From Eisenbergiella sp900555195 (GTDB taxonomy: Bacteria > Bacillota > Clostridia > Lachnospirales > Lachnospiraceae), in assembly GCA_902492555.1 (NCBI GenBank), contig CABUMH010000003.1:1-64000 (forward strand): a DNA stretch of 64,000 bases, read 5' to 3'. The notes under the pieces are model-generated. The model was not told the origin of the DNA and searched no databases. It was given only the letters and a program-made list of their open reading frames with translations. Positions 25,809 through 35,006 of the stretch are shown here, piece by piece (within the stretch, counting starts at the first letter, position 1; each line of letters opens with the position of its first letter). The translations under genes and the position numbers were made by a program.

Positions 25809-26273
25809 TTATCCCATAACCGGACTGCTGAGTACCGGCGCTTCCCCTATTCCTTCCTCCTGTTGTAGTTCCCAATCCGCCAAACACGCAAAAGCATCAT
25901 TGTACTGCTCATAAGAGACTTGCTGTTTCCTTCTGGATAGTTCCAGGATTGCTGATGCAATCTTTCTGGTAACCGGGCTTTCCTTATCCTCCGCCATTGC
26001 CTTCAGCGCATTTTCTGATAATTCGTTCCAGCGGCCCGGATCATAGCCCACAACTCTCACCTCAATCTCGGTTCCTCCATCCGTCAAGGTTCCGGCATCC
26101 TGGATGGGATCCGGTTTGAACAGGAGCATCAGGGAAATTTTCGTTCCCTGTGGGTTCGTAACGCCAATCCCGCCGGGGCCGGGGCCAATCACACACATGC
26201 CGTCAGTCCGGTCAAAAATCTCCTGCCCCAATGACAAGATAGGGTTCGATCCAATCACTTCTTTTCTGTCCAT
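25809..26273 (-). CDS. Unrecognised element protein
   Basis: 154 aa from the ATG at 26273 (AGGAGG, 5-base spacing). Soluble, with a glycine-rich start (CVIGPGPGGIGVTNPQG), a beta-rich middle and a helical C-terminal half (VTRKIASAILELSRRKQQVSYEQY). No family recognised. Placed between the VirB6-like gene and another unknown gene in the operon. Confidence 0.6.
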   Translation of the reverse strand: MDRKEVIGSNPILSLGQEIFDRTDGMCVIGPGPGGIGVTNPQGTKISLMLLFKPDPIQDAGTLTDGGTEIEVRVVGYDPGRWNELSENALKAMAEDKESPVTRKIASAILELSRRKQQVSYEQYNDAFACLADWELQQEEGIGEAPVLSSPVMG

Positions 26274-26284
26274 GGCATCCTCCT

Positions 26285-26713
26285 TTAGCACATGTTCTGT
26301 CCCGGCTGCAGTTCTTCTATAGGTTCTTGGAAAACTTCAAGGTAAGTCTTTACCGCGCCGGCCAGCTTCTGGTAATCCGCTTCTGTCGGATGGTACACAT
26401 ACCAGTCCACAGCATTCCCATCTCTCCAAAGGTGTGCAGAGACACCTTCCCGGAAGTTGGGATTACTGACTTTCTTCACTCCCCATACATCCTGGAATTT
26501 TAACACCATGCTGTCAATGACACCTTCATTCCGGTTCAGAAGCGTAACTTTCAAGCGGTCGTATTGGTCTGCAATCCTCCCTGTCTGGAAACAAATCTTT
26601 ACACGGATCTGGTCCGTCAGCTTGCCGTAACAGGCATTCCCTACAAACCTTGTGTGGGGGAATACCGCATCATGGTCAAACATCCTGCGGAGTTCCTGCT
26701 CAAATTTCGTCAT
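26285..26713 (-). CDS. Unrecognised element protein
   Basis: 142 aa, soluble, AAGGGGG site. The N-terminal TKFEQELRRMFDHDAVF is followed by alternating strands (YGKLTDQIRVKICFQTGRIA; RLKVTLLNRNEGVIDSMVLKF) and a Trp/Tyr-rich WYVYHPTEADY. No motif recognised. It is commonly seen in Clostridia transfer regions without known role (family memory only). Confidence 0.6.
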   Translation of the reverse strand: MTKFEQELRRMFDHDAVFPHTRFVGNACYGKLTDQIRVKICFQTGRIADQYDRLKVTLLNRNEGVIDSMVLKFQDVWGVKKVSNPNFREGVSAHLWRDGNAVDWYVYHPTEADYQKLAGAVKTYLEVFQEPIEELQPGQNMC

Positions 26714-26728
26714 CCAAAGCCCCCTTTC

Positions 26729-27295
26729 TCATGTTATCCCCATCCCGGAAATCCCTTTATCCGGCCTTATACACACATCCTGTTCCTGCTTTGCCGGTTT
26801 TATCAGTTCAACAACATCCCCCGGTGCTGACAGCAATTCATCCATACGCCCGATAAGGGATTCCATATGGCCCTGCCAGCTGATCCAGTTCTGCTCTTTG
26901 AACCAGCCACCCCATTTCCTTCCCTGGGCAGCATCCTCACGGCTAAACTTAAGCGTATCTGACAGGTAATTTTTAATCCATCCAATGGACTCCTTATCGG
27001 CCGTAAAGGAAGCCATGGAAGCAAACTTCCTGTCTTTTGCGGTATTCGGGTCATCATGGTCCAGCCCCATCAGGTCTTGGTCCAAAAATTTCACCATGAT
27101 CTCAGCCAATGCCATCGGGCTGGTATGGCTGTCCCCATCGGTTACGTCCGGCGGGGCGCACCAGCTGTCACCCCGCAGCAAATCAATGATCGTTTTTACC
27201 TCCAGCTTCCCATCAGCAGGCAGATTTTCCCGGATAAAACCCACAGTGTCCAATCCGGCATCCGACTCAAAGGCTGTAATTCCCCAGCATCCCAT
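26729..27295 (-). CDS. DUF4259 family protein
   Basis: 188 aa from the ATG at 27295, which is 7 bases after AGGAGG; the upstream ATG at 27301 is too close. The family N-terminus G-C-W-G-I-T-A-F-E-S-D-A-G-L-D is clear (usual form GAWGxxxFExDxAxDF). The last 100 residues differ from the family. DUF4259 proteins are small cytoplasmic proteins of unknown role. Confidence 0.75.
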   Translation of the reverse strand: MGCWGITAFESDAGLDTVGFIRENLPADGKLEVKTIIDLLRGDSWCAPPDVTDGDSHTSPMALAEIMVKFLDQDLMGLDHDDPNTAKDRKFASMASFTADKESIGWIKNYLSDTLKFSREDAAQGRKWGGWFKEQNWISWQGHMESLIGRMDELLSAPGDVVELIKPAKQEQDVCIRPDKGISGMGIT

Positions 27296-27314
27296 AACCA
27301 TCCCTCCTATCTGC

Positions 27315-27605
27315 TTATTGAAGTTTCATCGTATGGGCATCCTGCCCGCTGTCTGCCTCTATCGTACTCTGCAGGCTGTAAAGCCTTTCATACAGGGTAA
27401 AGCGCAGATAGTTCTGGGGGAGGTAGCTGATCATCTCCGCTACATCCTCCAGGCTATCCCACATTTCCCGGTCATCCATGACTTTATGGACATATTGCTT
27501 CATCTCCTGTTCAATAGCAGACAGTTCTTTCTGTTTTGCAAGGAATGCCTCCGACAGTCGGTTCAATTCTATTGCTGTTTTTTCATCGATTTTCCCCATA
27601 GGCAT
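27315..27605 (-). CDS. Small helical protein, unrecognised
   Basis: 96 aa, mostly charged helix (LNRLSEAFLAKQKELSAIEQ) with an acidic-aromatic C-terminal half (MISYLPQNYLRFTLYERL). Starts about 7 bases after AGGA. Stops 1 base after the pilin-like gene on the same strand starts its own reading. Role unknown. Confidence 0.6.
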   Translation of the reverse strand: MPMGKIDEKTAIELNRLSEAFLAKQKELSAIEQEMKQYVHKVMDDREMWDSLEDVAEMISYLPQNYLRFTLYERLYSLQSTIEADSGQDAHTMKLQ

Positions 27606-27606
27606 A

Positions 27607-27942
27607 TCACATTCCTAAGATCTGCCACACATACATCGGCGCAGTGAGGGTAAAGACCAAACACGCAAACAGGATTGCAGGGCCGGCCCATTCAAACTGC
27701 CCATGCTTGCGATAGTCAAAATATGCGGTACCAAGTTTGCCAAAGAAGAATACCGCCAGGATCAAGTCGATAGCGGGGAACACAACATTATTCACCACGG
27801 TTTTGATCTGCTGGGATGCCGTATCCCAGGTCCCTTCAATCGCCCCGGCAACATCACCGGAGGCAGCATAGGCAGGGATGCAGAACACACAGGCCGTCAG
27901 CGCGGCGACAACAAGGAGCGTAGTCATCCGTTTCAGTTTCAT
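27607..27942 (-). CDS. VirB2/TrbC-like pilin (DUF3852-like)
   Basis: 111 aa. An N-terminal signal peptide (KRMTTLLVVAALTACVFC, cut near AYA-A) is followed by a mature part with two hydrophobic segments (NNVVFPAIDLILAVFFFG and AILFACLVFTLTAPMYV) joined by a short basic loop. This matches TrbC/VirB2 major-pilin topology as seen in Gram-positive T4SS. AAGGAGA site. Confidence 0.82.
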   Translation of the reverse strand: MKLKRMTTLLVVAALTACVFCIPAYAASGDVAGAIEGTWDTASQQIKTVVNNVVFPAIDLILAVFFFGKLGTAYFDYRKHGQFEWAGPAILFACLVFTLTAPMYVWQILGM

Positions 27943-28020
27943 TTGATTTCTCCTTCCCTTTTGGAATCATAAAAAATGCAAAGCTGTTTTTTCCAGCCCT
28001 GCCATTTTTTCTTTCTGATA

Positions 28021-29724
28021 TTAGTTTGGTGTCTGCGGTGCAATGTGCCAGTCGCTCCAAAGGTTCCCGTCAATCGTCAGGGAATCTGTCAGGTTCATGG
28101 ACAGCATCCCCGCCGGGGTCCAGCAGTCGATCAGCCATGTATAGGCCGTATAGCTTCCATCCGGATACCAGATCGGTGTGAAATGGGTCCGCCGGCCATA
28201 AGTGCTGTACCGGTTTTCCTGGAATTCATGGATCATATCGTATCCACTGTTCATCCTCTCCAGCAGCCGCCAGAAGTTCTGGTACTGGAATTCCGGGAAA
28301 TAGGTGACTGCATTCTGTGCCGGGGTAACTGCGGAACTTTGGTTCGTGCTGACATGCGTCGTCACTTTTTCATTGAACCCATATCCGGATTTCATCGTAT
28401 CCCCGCTGGCTGTCGGCGCTTTTTCATCCGGCATAATCTCCATGGAAGCTGTTAGGCTTGCTGAGTACCGGTCAAAGTCAAACTCCCACCAGCCATGGTC
28501 GCACCAATACCCATCATCCTCTTCGTCACCATCATGCCATACCCAGTGTTCCTGCCACCACGGGCGCCACACGCCCCATTCAGCAGTCGTTTTCTCTTCA
28601 TTTGCCGGGATCGCAGGGCGGCTGAATCCATCGTTCCGGTCATCTGCGTTGGGATCCGGCGGTGGGTTCTCATCCAAGTCTACGATATTGACCTGCAGCG
28701 TCCCTTTATCCACCCGGCCACCGCCATACACCTGCACAATAATGGTCATTGTCTGCGGTCCCTCCGGCGTTGTCCAGCGGATCCACGCCAGCTGGCTGTC
28801 TCCCTCCGGATAATAAACATTGTTCACCCGGTAGGAACGCCCGCCTACAGTAAAGGTAACGGATACCGAATTGTCCGGGTCGCTCTGCCCACCTTTCACT
28901 TCAACGGCAGTGATGACCTCCGTGTTTGTCCGGTATTCATAGTCAAACTCCGTAACCTCCACTTCTTCTGGAGGTACTTCATTAAACCGCACAACACCAA
29001 GGCCCAGGGAACTTTTGATTTCCATGTTGGAACGGACACCGCTTGTTGCCCCGCCCCACGCTGGATACCCCAAATCCGGCACCTCTAAAAACATAGACAG
29101 GGGAAGGTTCTGGAATGCCACCGTAGGAAGGACCGCACGGACCGCCCCACTGGTCAGCTCATCATATAATGCCGCTTCCGTTGCGGTAGCCGCAATCAAG
29201 TTTCCCTGGAATGTGAGGAAGCTGATCGGTTCGATCAGCAACCGGTATTCCCCATTAATCAGCGTATCAAAATCCATCCCCGTAAGCCCTGCAATGCTGC
29301 GGATCACCTGCTCATCCGTAAAATAACTTTTGATTTCTTCAATGTTCGCCTGTCCAAGGCTTTGGGAGCTGATGATCCTTGGCAGTGCCTGCGCAGGATT
29401 CACATATTCGTAAGGATCCGTGCTCACAGCCAAGGCCGTCCCGTTGTTATAGGATATCTTGCATACCTTCCCAAAGGAATACACAATGGATGGCCGTTTA
29501 TTGGTCAGGTCAATTGGCCGGGTTACCGGCTCCCTCCCCTCTGTCCGGACTACGGTTACCCGTACCCCTTCATTCCCCGGTGACCAGTAATTCTGGCTGG
29601 TCCCTTGCCCCATGCTGCCACCGCCTCCATCCAGGTTTCCTTCCCCTACCGCGTATGCCGGCAGCACAAACAGCAGGGAAAGAAGTAAGGCAAGGGCAAG
29701 GAGACTACTGATTTTCCGCTTCAA
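28021..29724 (-). CDS. Large secreted or surface protein of the transfer region
   Basis: 567 aa from TTG at 29724, chosen for AAAGGAG 7 bases upstream and because it begins exactly at the signal peptide (MKRKISSLLALALLLSLLF, cut near AYA). The rest is extracellular, rich in Trp, Tyr, Pro and acidic residues. It holds a beta-sandwich-like part in the middle (SVSVTFTVGGRSYRVNNVYY) and a Trp-dense block near residue 390-420 (WRPWWQEHWVWHDGDEED). No catalytic motif and no LPXTG. Candidate adhesin or channel surface component. Ends 78 bases before the VirB2-like gene. Confidence 0.7.
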   Translation of the reverse strand: MKRKISSLLALALLLSLLFVLPAYAVGEGNLDGGGGSMGQGTSQNYWSPGNEGVRVTVVRTEGREPVTRPIDLTNKRPSIVYSFGKVCKISYNNGTALAVSTDPYEYVNPAQALPRIISSQSLGQANIEEIKSYFTDEQVIRSIAGLTGMDFDTLINGEYRLLIEPISFLTFQGNLIAATATEAALYDELTSGAVRAVLPTVAFQNLPLSMFLEVPDLGYPAWGGATSGVRSNMEIKSSLGLGVVRFNEVPPEEVEVTEFDYEYRTNTEVITAVEVKGGQSDPDNSVSVTFTVGGRSYRVNNVYYPEGDSQLAWIRWTTPEGPQTMTIIVQVYGGGRVDKGTLQVNIVDLDENPPPDPNADDRNDGFSRPAIPANEEKTTAEWGVWRPWWQEHWVWHDGDEEDDGYWCDHGWWEFDFDRYSASLTASMEIMPDEKAPTASGDTMKSGYGFNEKVTTHVSTNQSSAVTPAQNAVTYFPEFQYQNFWRLLERMNSGYDMIHEFQENRYSTYGRRTHFTPIWYPDGSYTAYTWLIDCWTPAGMLSMNLTDSLTIDGNLWSDWHIAPQTPN

Positions 29725-29742
29725 GACACCACTCCTTTCCAC

Positions 29743-29769
29743 GAAAAAACACCGCGTCCCCGCGATGTT
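29743..29769 (-). terminator. Terminator before the secreted protein gene
   Basis: 9-bp stem AACATCGCG / CGCGGTGTT with one G-U pair and a 4-base loop, then a T run in the leftward RNA. It lies between the Pro/Glu-rich membrane protein and the large secreted protein. Confidence 0.75.
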
Positions 29770-29798
29770 TCTTCCTCCTGATTTGCTTCACCGATCCA

Positions 29799-30395
29799 TC
29801 AATCCATAATCCCTATTTTATTCCCATTCTCATACATGTCCTCGGCAACCGTACCAGATCCTCCACCGCCATTATTCTGTACCCATCCAAAGCCCGGAAT
29901 ATAGATCTGCCCGTTTTGGGTATCGCCAGCCTGCGGCTCACCAGGCGCCGGTTCCGGCTCCGTAGGTGTCACGACCTCATCATGTCCCACCGGTGTAGGC
30001 GGCGTTTCCACCTTTGTCCCGTCCGGCATCTGGGTAGGATCTGTAAGCACATCCTCGCTTGGTTCCTCCGGTTTCGTCACATCCGGCTGGATGCTCTGCT
30101 CCGTTTGGTCCGTCTGGGCAGGGCGGCTGTCCACTGGAGGGGCAGTCTCTTCCAGTTCCGTTTCTGTACCGGTTTCCGGTTTGATCACCAGGTCAGCTGA
30201 AGAATCGCTTTCTTCGATCTGCACTTCACCGGGATCCACAACGATTTCCGTCACGGCTGAACTTTCTTCCGGCAGTGTATCCTCTCCTGTCGGTATTTTC
30301 CCGAACTGCAGGCTGATCGCCGCAATCAGCCCTATGCAGATAACTGCCCCACCGCCAATCGCCAGATATCTTTTTGTCTTATCTGTCAGTTTCAA
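29799..30395 (-). CDS. Pro/Glu/Thr-rich membrane-anchored protein (DUF6550-like)
   Basis: 198 aa from TTG at 30395, chosen for AGGAGG with 9-base spacing. One membrane segment (YLAIGGGAVICIGLIAAISL) follows a basic N-terminus. Then comes a long low-complexity Glu/Pro/Thr stalk (about 40-165) and a short conserved end: QIYIPGFGWVQNNGGGGSG. Such stalk proteins could span the wall to hold the outer transfer parts. Function unknown. Confidence 0.72.
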   Translation of the reverse strand: MKLTDKTKRYLAIGGGAVICIGLIAAISLQFGKIPTGEDTLPEESSAVTEIVVDPGEVQIEESDSSADLVIKPETGTETELEETAPPVDSRPAQTDQTEQSIQPDVTKPEEPSEDVLTDPTQMPDGTKVETPPTPVGHDEVVTPTEPEPAPGEPQAGDTQNGQIYIPGFGWVQNNGGGGSGTVAEDMYENGNKIGIMD

Positions 30396-30532
30396 TTGAT
30401 CCAACCTCCTTCTATCCGTCCTTTTTCGTGTATTACTTCACACAATACGGTATCCCGTTCCACAAGTCTATGGATTTCCCGAATTCTTCCCGAAATTCTA
30501 CGATTGTCACAATCCAGACGAGTATGAATTGT

Positions 30533-31093
30533 CTAAAATACCGCTATATATCCCGCCTGCACTTTCAGCGTAATAAACATCGAGGGGAGAAGCCTGCCCC
30601 CAAACCGTACCGGGACTTCCAGACGCACAAGGGCATCCGCCTCAAACCTCTGGGCATTCTCCGGGTCCGATGGCGCTAATGGGGCATTGCGCAGGGTGAC
30701 ATCCAGGCTGTCAATGGCAAACTCCATGGCGGTATCGTCCTCGTCCCCGTATTTTACATGGCGGCCACCCTGTAAGGTGGTACCAATGGTATCATCCAGA
30801 TATCCATAAATATCACCTGCATCCAGGGTTTCTTCCCAGCCGTCCTCCCCGAATGGCATGTAGTTGCCGGAATATCCTTCCCGCACCCCATGGTAAACAC
30901 CGGCATAGTTATCATTGACAGTAGAAATGATGGCATCCTCTACCGCTTCCCTCACACCCGCCGCGATGACCTGGAGCCGGAAATATTCACTGATGCCGCA
31001 CAGCAGGATAATCAGTGCCAGAACAACCCCTATGGTCATCGGAAAAGAGGCGGCACGCTCACTGTTTAAGATTTCCCTGATTTTTCTTCCCAA
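30533..31093 (-). CDS. TadE-like pseudopilin
   Basis: 186 aa from TTG at 31093, chosen for GAGGTGG 5 bases upstream. A short basic N-terminus ends at the segment E-R-A-A-S-F, followed by one hydrophobic helix (MTIGVVLALIILLCGI) and a beta-rich extracellular domain. The layout matches TadE/TadF minor pilins. It comes directly after DUF4320 and the TadC-like protein in the gene row. It may be processed or anchored by the prepilin peptidase of this element. Confidence 0.72.
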   Translation of the reverse strand: MGRKIREILNSERAASFPMTIGVVLALIILLCGISEYFRLQVIAAGVREAVEDAIISTVNDNYAGVYHGVREGYSGNYMPFGEDGWEETLDAGDIYGYLDDTIGTTLQGGRHVKYGDEDDTAMEFAIDSLDVTLRNAPLAPSDPENAQRFEADALVRLEVPVRFGGRLLPSMFITLKVQAGYIAVF

Positions 31094-31103
31094 CCGCACC
31101 ACC

Positions 31104-31511
31104 TCACTTCCAGTATACTTCGGATTTTCCGGTCGCCTGGGACCTGAGGGTAATGGGGAAAGAGGCGAACTCCCCAAAAAGGCCGATATTGGTTTCCATG
31201 GTCAACGTCACCGTAACTTCATGATTCAGCTGGATCCTTCCAGTGGCAGACCATTCAATATCCGGCCACAGCCCCGTCTGCTCCGACAGGATTGCCGCAC
31301 GCCTGCTGGTTTCGGATCCTACCCGCCCGGAAACCTCCGCCTCCCGGACCAATTCTGTGGCAAAGGTATCCAGCTGCTGTTTCTGGATGAACACCGGCAG
31401 TACCCGCATCGCCAGAGCCAGGACCAGCACCGCGCACAACACCAGGACAATTACATCCACATACCCTTCGCCACGCTTATTTTTAAGTAGATATCGAATC
31501 TTTGGCACCAT
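31104..31511 (-). CDS. DUF4320 family pilin-like protein
   Basis: 135 aa. A basic N-terminus with KRGEGYVDVIVLVLCAVLVLALAM shows a pilin-like E five residues into the mature part, one hydrophobic helix, then a soluble beta domain (QLNHEVTVTLTMETNIGLF). DUF4320 proteins are found only in such transfer/Tad rows. Presumed minor pilin. The stop overlaps the TadE-like reading region by a few bases. Confidence 0.78.
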   Translation of the reverse strand: MVPKIRYLLKNKRGEGYVDVIVLVLCAVLVLALAMRVLPVFIQKQQLDTFATELVREAEVSGRVGSETSRRAAILSEQTGLWPDIEWSATGRIQLNHEVTVTLTMETNIGLFGEFASFPITLRSQATGKSEVYWK

Positions 31512-31519
31512 GCACCTCC

Positions 31520-32401
31520 TTAAAACATCCCGCCAAGGCTCTCAAGGGCCACATAGCAGATAATCGCGAGATACGTTAACAGGAAACACATCAGCATGGC
31601 AAAAGAAAAGACACGGATCTTGGGCGGGATCTTCTGGGCCTCGGCTTTCAGGCGCTGCAGTTCGATCTGCTTAAAGTCATGGGCCAGCATCTGGAAATAA
31701 ACCGCACTGTCATCTCCACGCAGCACGCCGATCAGCCCCCGCACCACATCTGAAAGCATAGGGGAATTGAGCCGTGCTTCAAAACGTGTCAAAGCTGCCT
31801 CATAATTCGATGACCGCATATCGGCTAACAGGATGTCCAATTCCCCGGTCAGGGCTGGGCCTGCATTGGTTTTGAACCGTTCCAGCATCCCGATCACGTT
31901 GCGGCTGGCTTTCAGTTCCTGCTCAATAGTCGCAACCATCCTCGGCAGTTCCCCCTCGATTTCCTCCCGTTTGGCTTTCAGCTTCTCGTCTGCCTTCTGG
32001 GTTTCCTTGAAGTAAAGAAGCACAGCCAGGATGACCACAATCGGCGACAAAAGAGGAAACAGAAACACACATGGGATAATCCCCAAAAGGACAGCCCCTG
32101 CTTTCGTCAGGGCATAAGCCTGGTAAACTTCCGGTGTCAGGTTCATGCCGCTGGCCTTCAGCACATTTGCCATGCGCCCCCGCTTGTATTCATCCATCCG
32201 GATATACTTCGCCAGCCGCACTGCCACCGTCATCAGCCCGGTTTCCACAGTTTTTGCAGCTTTCCGTTCCTGTTTCACCGTCCCCAGCATAGCCCTGGCC
32301 GCACCAATGGTGGGCAGCCGCAGGACTGCAGCCGACAAAAAGAACAGGCCCAGGGCCAGGAATACCCCAAATAAAAACAGTAATCCCATCATACGGCTCA
32401 C
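31520..32401 (-). CDS. TadC-like pilus assembly membrane protein
   Basis: 293 aa, one GspF-like unit (EIEGELPRMVATIEQELKASRN, ALTRFEARLNSPMLSDVVRGL) framed by N-terminal and C-terminal membrane segments. TadC and TadB form the inner-membrane platform that the CpaF ATPase drives. It overlaps the TadB start region by 4 bases. Confidence 0.85.
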   Translation of the reverse strand: MSRMMGLLFLFGVFLALGLFFLSAAVLRLPTIGAARAMLGTVKQERKAAKTVETGLMTVAVRLAKYIRMDEYKRGRMANVLKASGMNLTPEVYQAYALTKAGAVLLGIIPCVFLFPLLSPIVVILAVLLYFKETQKADEKLKAKREEIEGELPRMVATIEQELKASRNVIGMLERFKTNAGPALTGELDILLADMRSSNYEAALTRFEARLNSPMLSDVVRGLIGVLRGDDSAVYFQMLAHDFKQIELQRLKAEAQKIPPKIRVFSFAMLMCFLLTYLAIICYVALESLGGMF

Positions 32402-33327
32402 CTCCTGTATTCAATGGAGCGGGTTAATTTTACCACGAACCCTGCAGACACAAAGATCACCGCAGTAGTCACCGACAGGATGATCTGCCCCAGGGGCGTA
32501 TGCATCAGCACATCGTACCAGTCCTGGTTTAACAGATACATAAGCGGGATGTTGCCGACCACGAAGATCACCATGATCAGGAATTCTTTCCTCGGCTCCG
32601 CAATCAGATATTCCAGTTCTGCATTGACGTTGCGCATGTCAGAGAGTTTTGCCACAATGGGTGTCAGGGTAGTTTTCAGGCTCCGGTCATGCTGGCAGTC
32701 ACTTAAAGCGTCACACCATTCCCGGAATACCTCGTTATCAATCCGTCCCCGCATGGTGCGGAGGGCCGCCTCCACATCCGGGTTTACCAGTTTGATCTGC
32801 ATCAGGAAATCCTGGAAGACCTTCGACACCGGTGGGTTTAAGTACGCGATGTTTTCTTCCACTGCCGTCACGATATCCTCGGTTCGTAGATATGCGGTCG
32901 TAATAACGGAAAGCGCCGTTTCCAGTTCCGCTGACACATCCCGTTTATAGTGGCTGGCAGTTAATTTCACATACCAGAAAGGCAAGAACATGAACCCAAT
33001 GGCCATGACTGGAGCCAGGAAGAAATTCCCAAGCAGGATTGCAAGAGAGCCACCCAGACAGAACAGTGCTAAGGCCACGGCACAAACCATGGAAAACCGG
33101 TTCCCGCGCCCCGTCATCTCCAGGACGGATTGTGCCTCCGTGATCTCCCTCCGGAGGATCCCCGCCTTTTTCCTTCCTGATGATTCCTTGATGTCCTCAC
33201 GGATGCTTTTCTTCGGCCGCAGTAAAAATGTAAACAGGCTGTCCGTAAATTCCACCGGCCGAAGCCCCAAAACCAGGAATGCCCCTACGATCATTCCCGC
33301 GCAGGCCAGCAACTGGATTGCTGTCAT
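32398..33327 (-). CDS. TadB-like pilus assembly membrane protein
   Basis: 309 aa with the same platform fold: two membrane segments before residue 120, a cytoplasmic GspF-like helix bundle (ELETALSVITTAYLRTEDIV and FREWCDALSDCQHDRS), then two C-terminal membrane segments. It overlaps the CpaF stop and the TadC start by 4 bases each, so CpaF-TadB-TadC are translated together. Confidence 0.87.
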   Translation of the reverse strand: MTAIQLLACAGMIVGAFLVLGLRPVEFTDSLFTFLLRPKKSIREDIKESSGRKKAGILRREITEAQSVLEMTGRGNRFSMVCAVALALFCLGGSLAILLGNFFLAPVMAIGFMFLPFWYVKLTASHYKRDVSAELETALSVITTAYLRTEDIVTAVEENIAYLNPPVSKVFQDFLMQIKLVNPDVEAALRTMRGRIDNEVFREWCDALSDCQHDRSLKTTLTPIVAKLSDMRNVNAELEYLIAEPRKEFLIMVIFVVGNIPLMYLLNQDWYDVLMHTPLGQIILSVTTAVIFVSAGFVVKLTRSIEYRR

Positions 33328-35006
33328 ACCGTCTGCACCTCCTTTCCTTCTTCAGGAACCGCAAGGAGTTTTTTCAGCATTTCCTGCGGCATCCCATTTT
33401 CCATAAACCGGCGGGCGAGGCTGTCTGAAATAGCATTGACCTGCCTATGGCTGCCCGTGATGATAAATTTCCCGTCCTCCACCCGGTTTTCTGTGATCTG
33501 GTACTGGAACAGAGGCCGGAACACCCTGGTGCCGTCCGGCTGGATCTCGCATTCCATGATCTCCATCAGCCGCCGTTCCTTGTTCTCCAGCTGCTTGCAG
33601 AATGCCACAATCGGGTACGCCTCCGTCACAAAGCCCATCAAGGTTTCGTCGCTCATATCGACGGCCCGTTTGCATAAGGACACCATCCTTCGATAAGTAG
33701 CATCGCAGCTCATGGAATGGATGGTGGTCACCACCGCCACACCGGTACGGGCTGCCTCCTGGGCCGCATTCGCTTCCGGCCCACGCATCTCGCCAACCAC
33801 AATAATGTCCGGGTTAAACCGAAGCGCCATGTCCAGAAGGGCAATCTGGTCCACCCGCTGACGTTCATTTTCACTGTCGCGGGTCAGGGTATGGATGACT
33901 GAGTTTACCACTTTCCCGTCCTTCCTCCGCACCAGCGCCAGTTCCCTGGAGCCGTTCTCAATGCTGTAGATCCGCTTGCTATCCGGGATCGTAGTAAGGA
34001 GCCACCCCAGTAGGGTGGTCTTGCCGGAGCTGGTCGCTCCCGCCACGCACACAGAAATCCCATAGCGGATACACTCGGAAAGGAAATCCAGCATCTCATC
34101 GGTAGCGGTTCCGCCCCGGATGAAGTCCTCCTTTTTCATGCTCTGGGGATTGACGATCCGGATGGATGCCGCCACCCCTACATCCTCATCCACGATAGGG
34201 GTCTTTAACACAGCGATACGAATATTTTTACTAAGATGCCCAAGGACACTGGGGCTGGCATCGTCTAACACCATGCCGGAAACATGCAGCATGCGCCGGA
34301 CCACGTTGATGGCGTGTTCCGGGCTGTCAAAGTGCTCATCCAGCTTTTTGGTTACCCCGCCGGAAAACTGTACCTCCACATCATCCCAGGCATTCACGTC
34401 AATTTCCTCGATCCCTTCCCCATAGATATACTTGGTCAGGAAGCCGAACTCCGCCATCTCGGAATAGATGGCACTGATTAGTTCCTCTGTGGTCATACCC
34501 TGCACCGTAATCCGGTGGTCCTGGATGTATTTCCCCGCGAACCTGCGGATCTGGGATTTCGCTTCCTCACTGCCTGCCGCCGTCACCAGGCTGCTGTACT
34601 CTTTGGACAGGTACCCCTGAATCTCCCGGAGCACATCAGAAAATGCACGGCTTTCCTCCCCGGACGAAAAGAACAGGTCGTGGGTACGCAGGCTGCGGAC
34701 AGGCCGTTTAGGTGGGACATATTCCTCTTCATCCGTCGCATCCCGCGGCGGTTCCTGTCCCTGTCTTGGTCCTGCTTCTTCCTGCTGTTGATTGGAGTCT
34801 CCATCCATATCCGTCTCGGCTTCTGGCTGAACCTCCCATGCTCTGTTTCCGATTGGATCGTCTAGACCGATCTGTCGGTCTGTAAACCGATCCGGAGCAT
34901 GCTCCAATGCCGGTTCGGATGCCGGCTCTATAGGGGCAGTTTCTTCCTGAACACTTTCGCCAAAACCCGCGTAAAATGCGGCTTTGCTCCGCCTTTCCCC
35001 TAACAT
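33324..35006 (-). CDS. CpaF/TadA-type secretion ATPase
   Basis: 560 aa. A 110-residue N-terminal Glu/Gln/Pro-rich extension precedes the CpaF core. Walker A is AGATSSGKTTLLGWLL, the Asp box lies after it, Walker B is NPDIIVVGEMRGPEA and the His box is VVTTIHS. It energises pilus assembly by the TadB/TadC platform. The extension is unusual compared with the chromosomal CpaF at 58219-59463 (414 aa) and may be an adapter for the secretion machine. GGGAGG site at the ATG. Confidence 0.93.
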   Translation of the reverse strand: MLGERRSKAAFYAGFGESVQEETAPIEPASEPALEHAPDRFTDRQIGLDDPIGNRAWEVQPEAETDMDGDSNQQQEEAGPRQGQEPPRDATDEEEYVPPKRPVRSLRTHDLFFSSGEESRAFSDVLREIQGYLSKEYSSLVTAAGSEEAKSQIRRFAGKYIQDHRITVQGMTTEELISAIYSEMAEFGFLTKYIYGEGIEEIDVNAWDDVEVQFSGGVTKKLDEHFDSPEHAINVVRRMLHVSGMVLDDASPSVLGHLSKNIRIAVLKTPIVDEDVGVAASIRIVNPQSMKKEDFIRGGTATDEMLDFLSECIRYGISVCVAGATSSGKTTLLGWLLTTIPDSKRIYSIENGSRELALVRRKDGKVVNSVIHTLTRDSENERQRVDQIALLDMALRFNPDIIVVGEMRGPEANAAQEAARTGVAVVTTIHSMSCDATYRRMVSLCKRAVDMSDETLMGFVTEAYPIVAFCKQLENKERRLMEIMECEIQPDGTRVFRPLFQYQITENRVEDGKFIITGSHRQVNAISDSLARRFMENGMPQEMLKKLLAVPEEGKEVQTV